A stretch of DNA of 64,000 bases from JADJGC01 sp964617645 (GTDB lineage Bacteria; Zixibacteria; MSB-5A5; CAIYYT01): the NCBI GenBank assembly GCA_964617645.1, contig CAZTYE010000004.1:124001-188000 (forward strand), given 5' to 3'. Made by a program: the position numbers and the translations under genes. This document shows, in pieces, positions 36,645 through 45,058 of the stretch (position 1 is its first letter; the number at the start of each line of letters is the position of its first letter). Below the pieces are notes generated by a model. The model made no database searches. It saw nothing but the letters and a program-made list of their open reading frames with translations, and was not told the origin of the DNA.

Positions 36645-37829
36645 ATGCCGACAAGAGTGCAGCGTCCCCGGGTGCTGGTCTTGACGCACAACTTCCCGCG
36701 TCACGCAGGCGACATCTCGGGAATCGGATTCCAGCCCCTCTATCGCAGTCTGGGCAGGTATCTCGAGTTGCACTTTGTCGTGCCGCACGACAAGGGGCTG
36801 CGCGAGTACGAGCAGATCGGCGACTTGCACATTCACCGTTTTCGATACGCTTCCGACGATGAGGAAGTGCTTGCCTATCGCGGCGAGATGCACCAACGCG
36901 CCTTGCGCCAACCGTTACTGGCAGCCAGCTTCCTGCACAACTACCGTCACCGCGCACAGAAGTTGGTGGACGAACTTTATCCCAAATCTGTTTGGGCGCA
37001 CTGGTGGGTCCCCGGCGGCTGGGTAGGACAGAAAATCTCCCGGCGTAACGATCTGCCGCTGGTGGTTACCTGCCATGGCACCGATATCCATTTGCTGCAT
37101 AAACATCGCTGGCTGCGGCTTTTCGCCAAGCGTGTATTTTCGCAGGCGCGCAGCATCAATGTCGTTTCCAGTTTCCTCGAGCAGCGCCTGCTCAAGGTGA
37201 TGGACGAGAGCGACTTGATCGGCAAGACCTTCGTCGCACCGCTCACTGTCGATCCGGCGGCGGTCTTTTTTGACCCGCGCGTAAAACGCAAACCGGGTTC
37301 GATAATCTCCGCGTCCCGATTCACGACTCAAAAACATCTCGACAAACTGATTCTGGCGGTCAAGGCCGTTCTTGCTGCGGGCGTCAATTGCTCGCTCGTG
37401 CTCTACGGCGATGGACCTGAAGAATCCAATCTCCGGGCGCTGGTCAATGCACTGGGTATCGAAAGGCAAGTTACTTTCGCGCCCCCAGTGCCGCAGGAGG
37501 TATTGGCGCAGAAGTATCGCGAGTCGCAAATCGCGGCTCTCATCTCAGAGCGTGAAGGTTTTGGCCTGATGCTGGTCGAAGCAATGATGTGCGGCTGCGC
37601 TGCGGTCGGCGCACGTTCCGGCGGCATATTGGATATCATCACGCAGGACGGTGTCGATGGCCTGCTTGTCGAGCCTGGCGATGTCGATAGCACAACTGAG
37701 GCGCTACGGCGGCTGTTATGCGATGATGAATTGCTGCGCTCAGTTGCAGCTAAAGGTCGCGCGAGCGTAAATCAGAGATTTTCCGAGAGTGAAATCACGA
37801 ATCGAATGGTGAGCAAATTGCTACCGTGA
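36645..37829 (+). CDS. GT4-family glycosyltransferase
   Basis: 394 residues of GT-B fold. VLVLTHNFPRHAGDISG at the N-terminus, TCHGTDIHLL near 145, and the C-terminal nucleotide-sugar motif EREGFGLMLVEAMMCGCAAVG near 305 identify the RfaB/GT4 group. A soluble cytosolic enzyme acting on lipid-linked glycan acceptors is expected. It is the last plus-strand gene of the glycan set. Confidence 0.92.
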   Translation: MPTRVQRPRVLVLTHNFPRHAGDISGIGFQPLYRSLGRYLELHFVVPHDKGLREYEQIGDLHIHRFRYASDDEEVLAYRGEMHQRALRQPLLAASFLHNYRHRAQKLVDELYPKSVWAHWWVPGGWVGQKISRRNDLPLVVTCHGTDIHLLHKHRWLRLFAKRVFSQARSINVVSSFLEQRLLKVMDESDLIGKTFVAPLTVDPAAVFFDPRVKRKPGSIISASRFTTQKHLDKLILAVKAVLAAGVNCSLVLYGDGPEESNLRALVNALGIERQVTFAPPVPQEVLAQKYRESQIAALISEREGFGLMLVEAMMCGCAAVGARSGGILDIITQDGVDGLLVEPGDVDSTTEALRRLLCDDELLRSVAAKGRASVNQRFSESEITNRMVSKLLP

Positions 37830-37865
37830 CAAGGTCCGACTGGCAGATGCACATGCCATGCGCCA

Positions 37866-38330
37866 CTACGCGAGGCGTTCGTCCGGCGGAACATTCACAT
37901 CGCCGATGATTCGCGCCGGCGTGCCCAGCGCGATTTTGTAAGGCGGCACGTCCTTGGTGATCGTCGAGCTTGCGCCAACGATCGCACCCGCGCCGATCGT
38001 AACACCCGGGAGAATTACGACATTCGTGCCGATCCAGGCATCGGGGCCAATCGTCACCTTGCCGCGCGGAGTCGAAACATAAGGCCGAATCCGCGAGTTA
38101 TTCGGATGCGAGGACGTGACAATCGTCACGCGCGGCGCTAATGAAGCGCGGTCGCCGATCTCCAGATTACCCCGGTCGCGAAGCTCTTCAACTATAATCA
38201 GCCCGTCGGCAATGTAGACATTGCGACCGATCTTGAATCCGCAAAGTCGCAACAGCCAGATCCGAATCGGATGCCAGCCGATGTACATGGCGATCATCTT
38301 GAAAATCTTCTTGTACAGCTTACGAAACAT
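37866..38330 (-). CDS. Left-handed beta-helix acyltransferase (NodL/WcaF/Maa-like)
   Basis: 154 residues from ATG 38330. Hexapeptide repeats run from about residue 55 (GNLEIGDRASLAPRVTIVTSSHPNN) to 140 (IGPDAWIGTNVVILPGVTIGAGAIVGASSTITKDVPPY), with the catalytic His in SSHPN. Family members O-acetylate sugars. The N-terminus (HPIRIWLLRLCGFKIGRNVYI) is typical of polysaccharide-linked members. Confidence 0.9.
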   Translation of the reverse strand: MFRKLYKKIFKMIAMYIGWHPIRIWLLRLCGFKIGRNVYIADGLIIVEELRDRGNLEIGDRASLAPRVTIVTSSHPNNSRIRPYVSTPRGKVTIGPDAWIGTNVVILPGVTIGAGAIVGASSTITKDVPPYKIALGTPARIIGDVNVPPDERLA

Positions 38331-38339
38331 CACTCAATC

Positions 38340-39410
38340 CTATGCCAGATGCTTGTACAGCCAGGTCAGGCGATCGGCGACGGCGATGGGTAGCGTGCGG
38401 AACATACCGGTCGCGATCTTAAACTTCAACGAGTTTCGATTGACCGCCCCGACGCCGCGAATCTCCGGCCAATAGTAGTAATGCAGTGGCGTAGCTTCGG
38501 CGCCCCACCGCTGCTTGAACTCACGCAAACCCGGGTTATCGTCGGAAACGCGACCAAGATCAAAGACTCGATTGCCGCGTGTTTTGGCGCGTTTGATCGC
38601 CTCCCACAGCAGCAGATGATTCGGTCGCAGCTGCAGGTAACGCTCATCCGACGCGCCGTACATGTAAACCACGGTGCCATTGAACTCGAAAGTCACAATC
38701 GCCGCCAGCGGCCGCTTGCCCAGAAACGCGAATGCAAACTCGGCCTGCTGATTCTGGGTCAATTTGTCCCACACCAGTTGGTGAAACTTGAGTGGCTGCG
38801 CGGGAATGCCGTGCTTGCGGCAAGTTATAAGATTGAGACGATGAAAATCCTTTACACACGAGTGACCTGTCCCAATCCGTATCTCGACGCCGCCCTTCTG
38901 CGCCTTCGCGATGCCGCGCTGAATCATGTTCTTATGCGTCGCTGACAGCAACTGTGCTTCGGATGGCGAAAGATCGAGCCGATAGGTTTCGAAGCCTCGG
39001 TATGTCTGTTCTTCGGCAACTTCAGCGTGAAGCGGATGTAGTGACTTGATCTCCAAATAGGCACTTCCTGTCTCGCCGCGCAGTGCGGTGGCCCGCTCGA
39101 TAATGATCTCTTCCGATTCGGCGGATGACGTTAGTGGCGGACAAATGTACGAAAATGGCGCGGCGATTAAGCGATTGCCGGTCAAAGCACTGCGCACCAG
39201 CCACAGTGGCAATACGCCGGTGATCTGGCCGCCTTCGCGAGCGACGATGGCTCGAAAGTCAAAGCCGTAGCTGCCGGCGAGGATTTCCTGCCATGCGCGG
39301 GTGTGGAAGATCGTCGCCTCCGGCCGGACGGCGACGAACTCATCCCATTCTCGCGGTAGCTGCGAAACCGCAGGGCAGATTTCCGTGTCGATGCTAACTG
39401 CGGCGGACAA
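38340..39410 (-). CDS. FemAB-like / GNAT-fold protein (Acetyltransf_6)
   Basis: 356 residues. Two GNAT-like halves: WDEFVAVRPEATIFHTRAWQEIL near the N-terminus and VYMYGASDERYLQLRPNHLLLWEAIKRAKTRGNRVFDLGR near 260, the latter characteristic of FemAB-related proteins in exopolysaccharide loci. The start is TTG 39410 with AAGGAC upstream; it overlaps the preceding deacetylase gene by 17 nt. It probably transfers an acyl or aminoacyl group to a glycan or peptide; the substrate is not shown. Confidence 0.82.
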   Translation of the reverse strand: MSAAVSIDTEICPAVSQLPREWDEFVAVRPEATIFHTRAWQEILAGSYGFDFRAIVAREGGQITGVLPLWLVRSALTGNRLIAAPFSYICPPLTSSAESEEIIIERATALRGETGSAYLEIKSLHPLHAEVAEEQTYRGFETYRLDLSPSEAQLLSATHKNMIQRGIAKAQKGGVEIRIGTGHSCVKDFHRLNLITCRKHGIPAQPLKFHQLVWDKLTQNQQAEFAFAFLGKRPLAAIVTFEFNGTVVYMYGASDERYLQLRPNHLLLWEAIKRAKTRGNRVFDLGRVSDDNPGLREFKQRWGAEATPLHYYYWPEIRGVGAVNRNSLKFKIATGMFRTLPIAVADRLTWLYKHLA

Positions 39411-40161
39411 ATTTCAGAAGTCCTTTGGCGGTGTTGGCGGCATTGTCGAATAGAAGATTCCATGTCCAAAGCGCGGGATTCGAGCTCCAGCGATTTGGGT
39501 GCGTGAGAATACAGGTGTCCGCACGGTTGTGGGTGAGATACGCGATCACACTGTTCGTATCGGAAAGCGCTGCGTCAATCTTATAGGCCACTTGATCGTA
39601 CATGTTGCCGCGCGTGGGATGCCAGTTGCGGCCGGTGTCAGTCAGGTAGCGGATTTTCGAGAAATCAGGCGTGAGATAGGCCTCGACTTCGATTCCCAAT
39701 TCACGAAAATCGTGTTGTTTCCAGATTGTGCGATTATCGAATGGGCTAAGTGCATTGCCGTGCATTGCGGCGGCTTTGATCGGCGCGACAGCGCGGAGTT
39801 TCTCGAGGTCTTCCCGTGTAAGTTTCCAGGCAAGGGCGTAATCACCCTTGGCGCGATGGAAGGTCTCATAATGATAGCCGACCTCCATCCCCATGTCACG
39901 AATCTTGGCAATTACCTTCGGATCAAACGCCGACTTTACGCAGCGAAAGAAATAGCTCGCGACGAGTCCGTTGTCGATTTCGATTCTGGCCAGATCAAGC
40001 GCCGTCTTGGGCAAGTAATCGACATCGTGGCGCAGAAACAACCGCGGTTGCTTCGCTGTGGACATCGATTCATGATAGTCGCCAAGTTTGTACGCCCGAT
40101 AACCCGACTTAGCGACTGCCGCGCACAGACGGCGGTACACTCCGAGTGTGAAGTCGAACAT
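39394..40161 (-). CDS. Polysaccharide deacetylase-like (NodB-fold) protein
   Basis: 255 residues. Metal-site motifs of the carbohydrate esterase 4 group are recognisable: LFLRHDVDYLP near residue 42 (Asp pair), VGYHYETFHRAKG near 95 and AAMHGNALSPFDN near 130. The motif order is right but the family is divergent, as in many exopolysaccharide-locus deacetylases. Co-transcribed with the FemAB-like gene. Confidence 0.82.
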   Translation of the reverse strand: MFDFTLGVYRRLCAAVAKSGYRAYKLGDYHESMSTAKQPRLFLRHDVDYLPKTALDLARIEIDNGLVASYFFRCVKSAFDPKVIAKIRDMGMEVGYHYETFHRAKGDYALAWKLTREDLEKLRAVAPIKAAAMHGNALSPFDNRTIWKQHDFRELGIEVEAYLTPDFSKIRYLTDTGRNWHPTRGNMYDQVAYKIDAALSDTNSVIAYLTHNRADTCILTHPNRWSSNPALWTWNLLFDNAANTAKGLLKFVRRS

Positions 40162-40213
40162 TCACCCGATTGTACACCGCTCGACAGCGATTGGCAAGCC
40201 CGATGTCGAATCA

Positions 40214-41068
40214 TTACTTGCGCGAGATTGCGACGATACCGCAAACAATCATCAAGCAACCGGCGATCATCGTCGGTGTGATCGTTTCGTTCAGGAATAA
40301 CGCGCCCCACAACAATCCGAAGGCCGGCATCAAGAATGTAACCGTCAGCGCCCGAGTTGGACCCACATTGGCCATCAGGCGGTAATAGAGCACGTATGCG
40401 ACGGCGCTGCACAGTAACGCCAGGCCCAGTACATTGAGGACGATCGGCATCGTGATCGGTGCTCGCGGCGCCGACCAAAGCGACACCGGCAACAGGGCCA
40501 GCGCTGCGAATGTCTGACTTGCTCCGGCGATAGAGAGGGGCTTGGCTTGCGACGCGAACTTCTTCAAATAGACTCCGGCCAACGCGTAGCAGACTGCCGC
40601 CAACAAGCAGGCCGCTACCGATGCGACAAACATTGGATTGAAATCTGCCTTGCCGGCGCGGCTCACCAATATCACGCCCAGTGCTCCCAGCAACAGACCG
40701 GCGACACGTTTGAAGGTCAAGCGATCGTTCATCCAAATCGCAGAAAACACCGCGCCGAAAAGCGGCGCTGTCGAATTGAGAATCACGGAGTACGACGCCG
40801 GAATGTGTTGCGCGGCGAAGGCGTAGAGAACGAACGGAATGCCGGAATTGACGACGCCGATGATCAAGTAGTGCCGCCAGTGCGTTCGCCACTCAACTCT
40901 GTAGCCGACTATCAGGAAGTAAGCCAGCAGCGCACCGCCGCCAATGAGCAACCGCGAATTGGCGGTGATTGCCGGACCCAACACCGGTGCGAGCACGCGC
41001 ATGAATGCGAAGGACCCGCCCCAGATAGCTCCGAGTAGCATGAGTCTGATCCAGTCTGTAATTCGCAA
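40214..41068 (-). CDS. EamA/DMT-family transporter
   Basis: 284 residues with ten membrane helices arranged as two EamA halves: LLGAIWGGSFAFMRVL at the start and a second half beginning near VASVAACLLAAVCYALAGVYLKKF, ending FLNETITPTMIAGCLMIVCGI. The start TTG 41068 is the best supported. These carriers move metabolites such as amino acids or nucleotide sugars; the substrate is unknown. Confidence 0.88.
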   Translation of the reverse strand: MRITDWIRLMLLGAIWGGSFAFMRVLAPVLGPAITANSRLLIGGGALLAYFLIVGYRVEWRTHWRHYLIIGVVNSGIPFVLYAFAAQHIPASYSVILNSTAPLFGAVFSAIWMNDRLTFKRVAGLLLGALGVILVSRAGKADFNPMFVASVAACLLAAVCYALAGVYLKKFASQAKPLSIAGASQTFAALALLPVSLWSAPRAPITMPIVLNVLGLALLCSAVAYVLYYRLMANVGPTRALTVTFLMPAFGLLWGALFLNETITPTMIAGCLMIVCGIVAISRK

Positions 41069-41226
41069 TCGACCATCCCTTCGACGAACCTAATTCCAAA
41101 GCGCACGCTACGAGATTTCAGCCGAATCTCTACCGATTCTCAGGCAAGGAAGTATGATTTAATAGAAACCATGAGACTTGAGGGGCCGACAAGTGTGCCC
41201 GCCCAGGAGCAGGTCAAACATGAGAA

Positions 41227-41252
41227 GCGGGCGGCTCACCAGCGCCGCCCGC
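41227..41252 (-). terminator. Terminator-like hairpin after pyrC
   Basis: A perfect 9-bp GC-rich stem GCGGGCGGC / GCCGCCCGC with an 8-nt loop lies 24 nt past the pyrC stop on the minus strand and is followed by TTCTCATGTTT, a weak T stretch. Confidence 0.7.
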
Positions 41253-41276
41253 ATTTGGTGCCCTTGATTGGCCCGA

Positions 41277-42584
41277 TTAGCCCTCGTACGATACTTCCCC
41301 GCCAAGAATCGTGTAGCGAACTTTGCCCTGCAGTTTCCAACTTTCATATGGCGAATTCCGTGACTTGGAGAAGAACTTGTCGACCTTCACCGTCCAGTTT
41401 GCCTTGGGATTAACGATTGTGATATCGGCGATCGCTCCGGCACGAAGATCCCCGCCGGGCGCACGCAGAATTCGCGCCGGATGCGCCGACATCTTGCGCG
41501 CGAGGTCATTCCATGTCAAATGACCGGGCTTGACCAGGTACGTGGCGGCGAGTCCCAGTGACGTTTCCAGCCCGATGATCCCGTTCGGCGCTTGATCGAA
41601 CTCGACCTCCTTCTCCTCCGGAGCGTGTGGCGCATGATCGGAGGCGATGCAGTCGATCGTGCCGTCGGCAAGTCCTTCGATAATCGCCGAGACATCCTCC
41701 CGTGTCCGCAATGGGGGATTCATTTTCAAGCTGGTGTGAAACTCCTTGCCGATCTCGGCATCGGTCAGGGTGAAATGATGCGGTGTCGCCTCGGCAGTCA
41801 CGTTGACTCCCTCGGCCTTGGCGCGCCGAATCAGCTCAACCGCACCCTTTGTCGAAACATGCGCGATATGAAGCGGCGTGCCAATATACTTGCACAACAA
41901 AATGTCTCGCGCGATGCACACTTCCTCGGAAAACGGTGGAATGCCCGGCATCCCGAGACGGGTGGATTCATAACCTTCGTTCATCACTCCTTTGCCGGAA
42001 AGCGACATATCCTCGGCATGCGAAATTACGGCGATCCCGAACATGCCGGCGTACTCCAGCGCGCGCCGCATCATTCCCGCATCGGAGACCGGCGAACCGT
42101 CATCTGTAATCGCGACGGCTCCGGTACGCACCATTTCGCCGATATCGGCCATCTCTTTGCCGGATCGCCCGCGCGAGACGGCGCCAACCGGATAGACTCG
42201 TGCCTTGCAGCCAACCGCTCGTTGTTTGACAAACATGACTGCTTCCTGATTGTCCAATGGCGGCGTGGTATTGGGCATGCAGGCGACTGCAGTGAATCCG
42301 CCGGCGGCCGCGGCCATCGTGCCGGTCGCAATCGTTTCGGTGTCTTCACGACCCGGTTCGCGCAAGTGCACATGCATGTCGATCAAGCCGGGGAGGATCA
42401 GCATGCCGGCTGCGTCGATGACCTCTTCTTTCTTGAATGTCGCTTTACCTTTCGGCTTCTTCTCGCGAGCGCCTTCGAGGTCAATGCGCTTGATCTTGTC
42501 GCCCTCAAGATAGATGTCACCCTTTACCGGCGCGTTCTTGTCCGGGAAGATGATCGTGCCGTTCTTGATCAGTTTAATCTTCAT
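41277..42584 (-). CDS. pyrC: Dihydroorotase
   Basis: 435 residues from ATG 42584 with GGGAG upstream, overlapping pyrB by 11 nt. Zinc-site motifs of class I dihydroorotase are present: DMHVHLREPG near 69, VISHAED near 190, HIAHVST near 240, and ASDHAPH near 312. CMPNTTPP is typical of the PyrC type found in Bacillus and many other phyla. It closes carbamoyl aspartate to dihydroorotate in UMP synthesis. Confidence 0.95.
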   Translation of the reverse strand: MKIKLIKNGTIIFPDKNAPVKGDIYLEGDKIKRIDLEGAREKKPKGKATFKKEEVIDAAGMLILPGLIDMHVHLREPGREDTETIATGTMAAAAGGFTAVACMPNTTPPLDNQEAVMFVKQRAVGCKARVYPVGAVSRGRSGKEMADIGEMVRTGAVAITDDGSPVSDAGMMRRALEYAGMFGIAVISHAEDMSLSGKGVMNEGYESTRLGMPGIPPFSEEVCIARDILLCKYIGTPLHIAHVSTKGAVELIRRAKAEGVNVTAEATPHHFTLTDAEIGKEFHTSLKMNPPLRTREDVSAIIEGLADGTIDCIASDHAPHAPEEKEVEFDQAPNGIIGLETSLGLAATYLVKPGHLTWNDLARKMSAHPARILRAPGGDLRAGAIADITIVNPKANWTVKVDKFFSKSRNSPYESWKLQGKVRYTILGGEVSYEG

Positions 42585-43515
42585 CGCTCTTTCTCCCTTC
42601 GCCGCCGGCCAATAGATACAACACCGCCATGCGCACTGCGACGCCGTTGGTGACTTGCTCAAGGATCACCGATTCTGCACAATCCGCCAACTCGTCTGAC
42701 ATCTCGATCCCGCGATTAATCGGTCCCGGATGCATGATCGTGTAGTTCTTGTTCAGTCGTCTGATTCGCTCGCGGGTGATCCCGAACAGCGATGTGTACT
42801 CGCGAAGGCTCGGTAACAAGCCGGATTGCTGGCGCTCCAGTTGTATGCGCATGACGTTGACGACGTCAGCGCCGTCAAGCGCCTTGTCGATATCGGTGTA
42901 GACTTCGACTCCCGTCTTTTCGAGACCCACCGGCAGAAGCGTAGGCGGGCCGCATACCGCAACCGACGCGCCGAGTTTGGTCAACCCCCAGATATTCGAA
43001 CGAATCACGCGCGAGTGTTTGGCATCGCCCATCAGAACCACGCGCAGGCCCTTAATTCGCCCGTATTTCATCCACATCGTGTACATGTCGAGCAGGCCTT
43101 GCGTCGGATGCTCGTGCTGGCCGTCGCCGGCATTGATCACAGATGACGAACAGAACCGTGTCAGGAAGTAAGGCACGCCGGAAGAAGAATGCCGGATCAC
43201 CACCATGTCGATCTTCATCGCTTCAAGATTGCGTACGGTGTCTTTAAGTGTTTCGCCTTTCTTCACCGACGATGTCGCCGCCGTGAACGTCACCGTATCG
43301 GCCGAGAGACGCTTCTCCGCCAGCTCGAACGACACGCGCGTTCGCGTCGACGGTTCGAAAAAGAGATTGGCCACGGTGAGACCGCGCAGCGGTGCGACCT
43401 TCTTGATCGGGCGGTCGAGTACATCACGAAAAACCTTCGAGTGCTCGAGAATCTTCATCAGTTCTGCCGCATCGAGGTCTTCAAGACCAAGGAGGTGTCG
43501 ACGTTTCAGACTCAT
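42574..43515 (-). CDS. pyrB: Aspartate carbamoyltransferase catalytic subunit
   Basis: 313 residues with the carbamoyl-phosphate site FEPSTRTRVSFE near 56, HPTQGLLD near 135, and MHPGPINRGIE near 265. No regulatory PyrI is in the window, consistent with control through PyrR. ATG 43515 overlaps the pyrR stop by 4 nt. Confidence 0.96.
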   Translation of the reverse strand: MSLKRRHLLGLEDLDAAELMKILEHSKVFRDVLDRPIKKVAPLRGLTVANLFFEPSTRTRVSFELAEKRLSADTVTFTAATSSVKKGETLKDTVRNLEAMKIDMVVIRHSSSGVPYFLTRFCSSSVINAGDGQHEHPTQGLLDMYTMWMKYGRIKGLRVVLMGDAKHSRVIRSNIWGLTKLGASVAVCGPPTLLPVGLEKTGVEVYTDIDKALDGADVVNVMRIQLERQQSGLLPSLREYTSLFGITRERIRRLNKNYTIMHPGPINRGIEMSDELADCAESVILEQVTNGVAVRMAVLYLLAGGEGRKSDED

Positions 43516-44114
43516 TTCTTCCTCCCGCGTTTCGCCGCCACTTTCGGAGTCAGAGACGCTTTAACGACTCGCCCATTGCGCTGAAGCGTGACCGTATCGT
43601 CGCCGCCGGCTTCGGTCAGTGAAACGATCACCTTGTCGGTTACCTGAGTCGGAACGTTTTTGCCGACGAAATCGGCGCGAATCGGCAATTCGCGACCGCC
43701 ACGATCGATCAGCACGGCGAGGCGCACGGCGCGCGGACGGCCGTAGTCGGGGATTTGGTTCAGCGCCGCGCGAATTGTGCGGCCGGTGAATAGCACATCG
43801 TCGACCAGCACCACGACCTTGCCGTCAAGCGCGAACAATATCTCCGTGCGTTTGATTTCCGGGTGCTCCGGATTGGTCATCAGATCATCGCGATAGAGCG
43901 TGATGTCCATATAGCCGACATCGACTTTGCCGCCGTCGATGCGCTTAAGCTCCCGCACCAGCCGGTCGGCGAGAAAGTCGCCGTTCGACCGGATGCCGAT
44001 GATCGCCAACTGCGTATCGTCACCGAGCGACTCGAGAATTTCGTGCGCGATGCGCGACAGCGCATGTGTGATCTGGCGGGAATCAAGCAGGATCGAAGTA
44101 TCCTTGTCAGACAA
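43512..44114 (-). CDS. pyrR: Bifunctional pyr operon regulator / uracil phosphoribosyltransferase PyrR
   Basis: 200 residues from TTG 44114 with AGGAG at 5 nt. The PRPP loop VVLVDDVLFTGRTIRAAL near residue 100 and the N-terminal IIGIRSNGDFLADRL match PyrR. A 20-residue Lys/Arg-rich C-terminal extension (VKASLTPKVAAKRGRKK) is not standard. First gene of pyrRBC. A PyrR-binding-like hairpin lies in its own leader. Confidence 0.94.
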   Translation of the reverse strand: MSDKDTSILLDSRQITHALSRIAHEILESLGDDTQLAIIGIRSNGDFLADRLVRELKRIDGGKVDVGYMDITLYRDDLMTNPEHPEIKRTEILFALDGKVVVLVDDVLFTGRTIRAALNQIPDYGRPRAVRLAVLIDRGGRELPIRADFVGKNVPTQVTDKVIVSLTEAGGDDTVTLQRNGRVVKASLTPKVAAKRGRKK

Positions 44115-44200
44115 GTGATCTCCTCTCGTGGTGGTTAAAAATAGATATGGAAAACGATTTTATGGATGTAAATTTAGAGCGCGGAATCTGGGTCATTGAC

Positions 44201-44227
44201 TCTCGTCCTTTCGGTCTCTCAGGACAC
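44201..44227 (-). promoter_or_regulatory. Likely PyrR-binding RNA element in the pyr leader
   Basis: The minus-strand transcript contains GUCCU-GAGAGACCGAA-AGGAC: a 5-bp stem closing a loop with GAGAG directly after UCC(U). This closely resembles the conserved PyrR-binding loop (UCCxGAGAGGYU) of Bacillus and other phyla. It begins about 15 nt after the predicted transcription start. No clear terminator with a T-run was found between it and pyrR, so control could be at translation rather than attenuation. Confidence 0.7.
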
Positions 44228-44248
44228 GATTAAAGGAACGACCGCGCG

Positions 44249-44276
44249 AATATAGGAATCGCTGCCGGCAGGTCAA
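44249..44276 (-). promoter_or_regulatory. Promoter of the pyr operon
   Basis: On the minus strand TTGACC (44276-44271), a 16-nt spacer and TATATT (44254-44249) give a strong sigma70-type promoter, about 135 nt before the pyrR start. Confidence 0.7.
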
Positions 44277-44341
44277 GCGAAATCGTGCGACGCGCTCGCG
44301 CCGGCTGTCCTTGCGGCTTTTCAGTGATATTCGAGAATGGT

Positions 44342-45058
44342 TTACTTCTGTAGCTGGAGGGCGTCATACTCACGGCGGAGCATCTGCACGTCTTCCCATG
44401 TCTCGCGCTTGTATTGCGGGAACCGCAGCAGCGCCGCCGGATGGTAGGTCACCATCAATTTGCGCCCACCAAAGTCGATAAATCTTCCCCGCAACTTACC
44501 CAACGGCGTCGTCACGCCGAGCAAGGCTTGGGTGGAGATGCGGCCCAGGCAACAAATCAACTTTGGATTAATCAACTCGATTTGACGCAGCAGGTACGGC
44601 AGACATTCGCTCATCTCATCCGGCTGCGGATCGCGGTTGTTCGGGGGCCGGCACTTCACCACATTGGCGATGTAGACAATCTTACGATCGAATTGAATGG
44701 CCGCCAGTATTTTATCGAGAAGTTGCCCGGCGCGACCGACAAACGGCTCACCCTTGAGATCTTCGTCGCGCCCAGGTCCTTCGCCGATGAACATGACATC
44801 GGCCTTCGGATTGCCGACACCGAACACGAATTTCGTCCGCCCGGTGTGCAACCGGCACTTAGTGCAATTCTTGATCAGACTACAGAATTGATCAAGGGAA
44901 TCTGCGTTGGGCAACGCCGGCGCTGCTGCAGATGCGAACCGCGTGCCCTGAATCGCTTTCAGCGTATCCTGTGAGACACGAATTCCGCCGAGCCCCAATT
45001 CTTCCTGATGTCTAACCGCCCGAACCAGCATGTCGATGACCTGAGATCGTTCGGTCAT
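44342..45058 (-). CDS. Family 4 uracil-DNA glycosylase
   Basis: 238 residues. Cys ligands for the [4Fe-4S] cluster (NCTKCRL, VVKCRPP, and a Cys in LICCLG), the uracil-binding GEGPGRDEDLKGEPFVGRAG, and the TYHPAALL motif identify the thermophile-type UDGa family. It excises uracil from DNA. Its start overlaps the coaBC stop by 4 nt, so both are on one message. The first 50 residues are an extra N-terminal segment seen in some members. Confidence 0.92.
   Translation of the reverse strand: MTERSQVIDMLVRAVRHQEELGLGGIRVSQDTLKAIQGTRFASAAAPALPNADSLDQFCSLIKNCTKCRLHTGRTKFVFGVGNPKADVMFIGEGPGRDEDLKGEPFVGRAGQLLDKILAAIQFDRKIVYIANVVKCRPPNNRDPQPDEMSECLPYLLRQIELINPKLICCLGRISTQALLGVTTPLGKLRGRFIDFGGRKLMVTYHPAALLRFPQYKRETWEDVQMLRREYDALQLQK

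Noticed and set aside
41592..42653. A 353-codon open frame on the plus strand
   Set aside because: Antisense to pyrC, which has all its zinc motifs.
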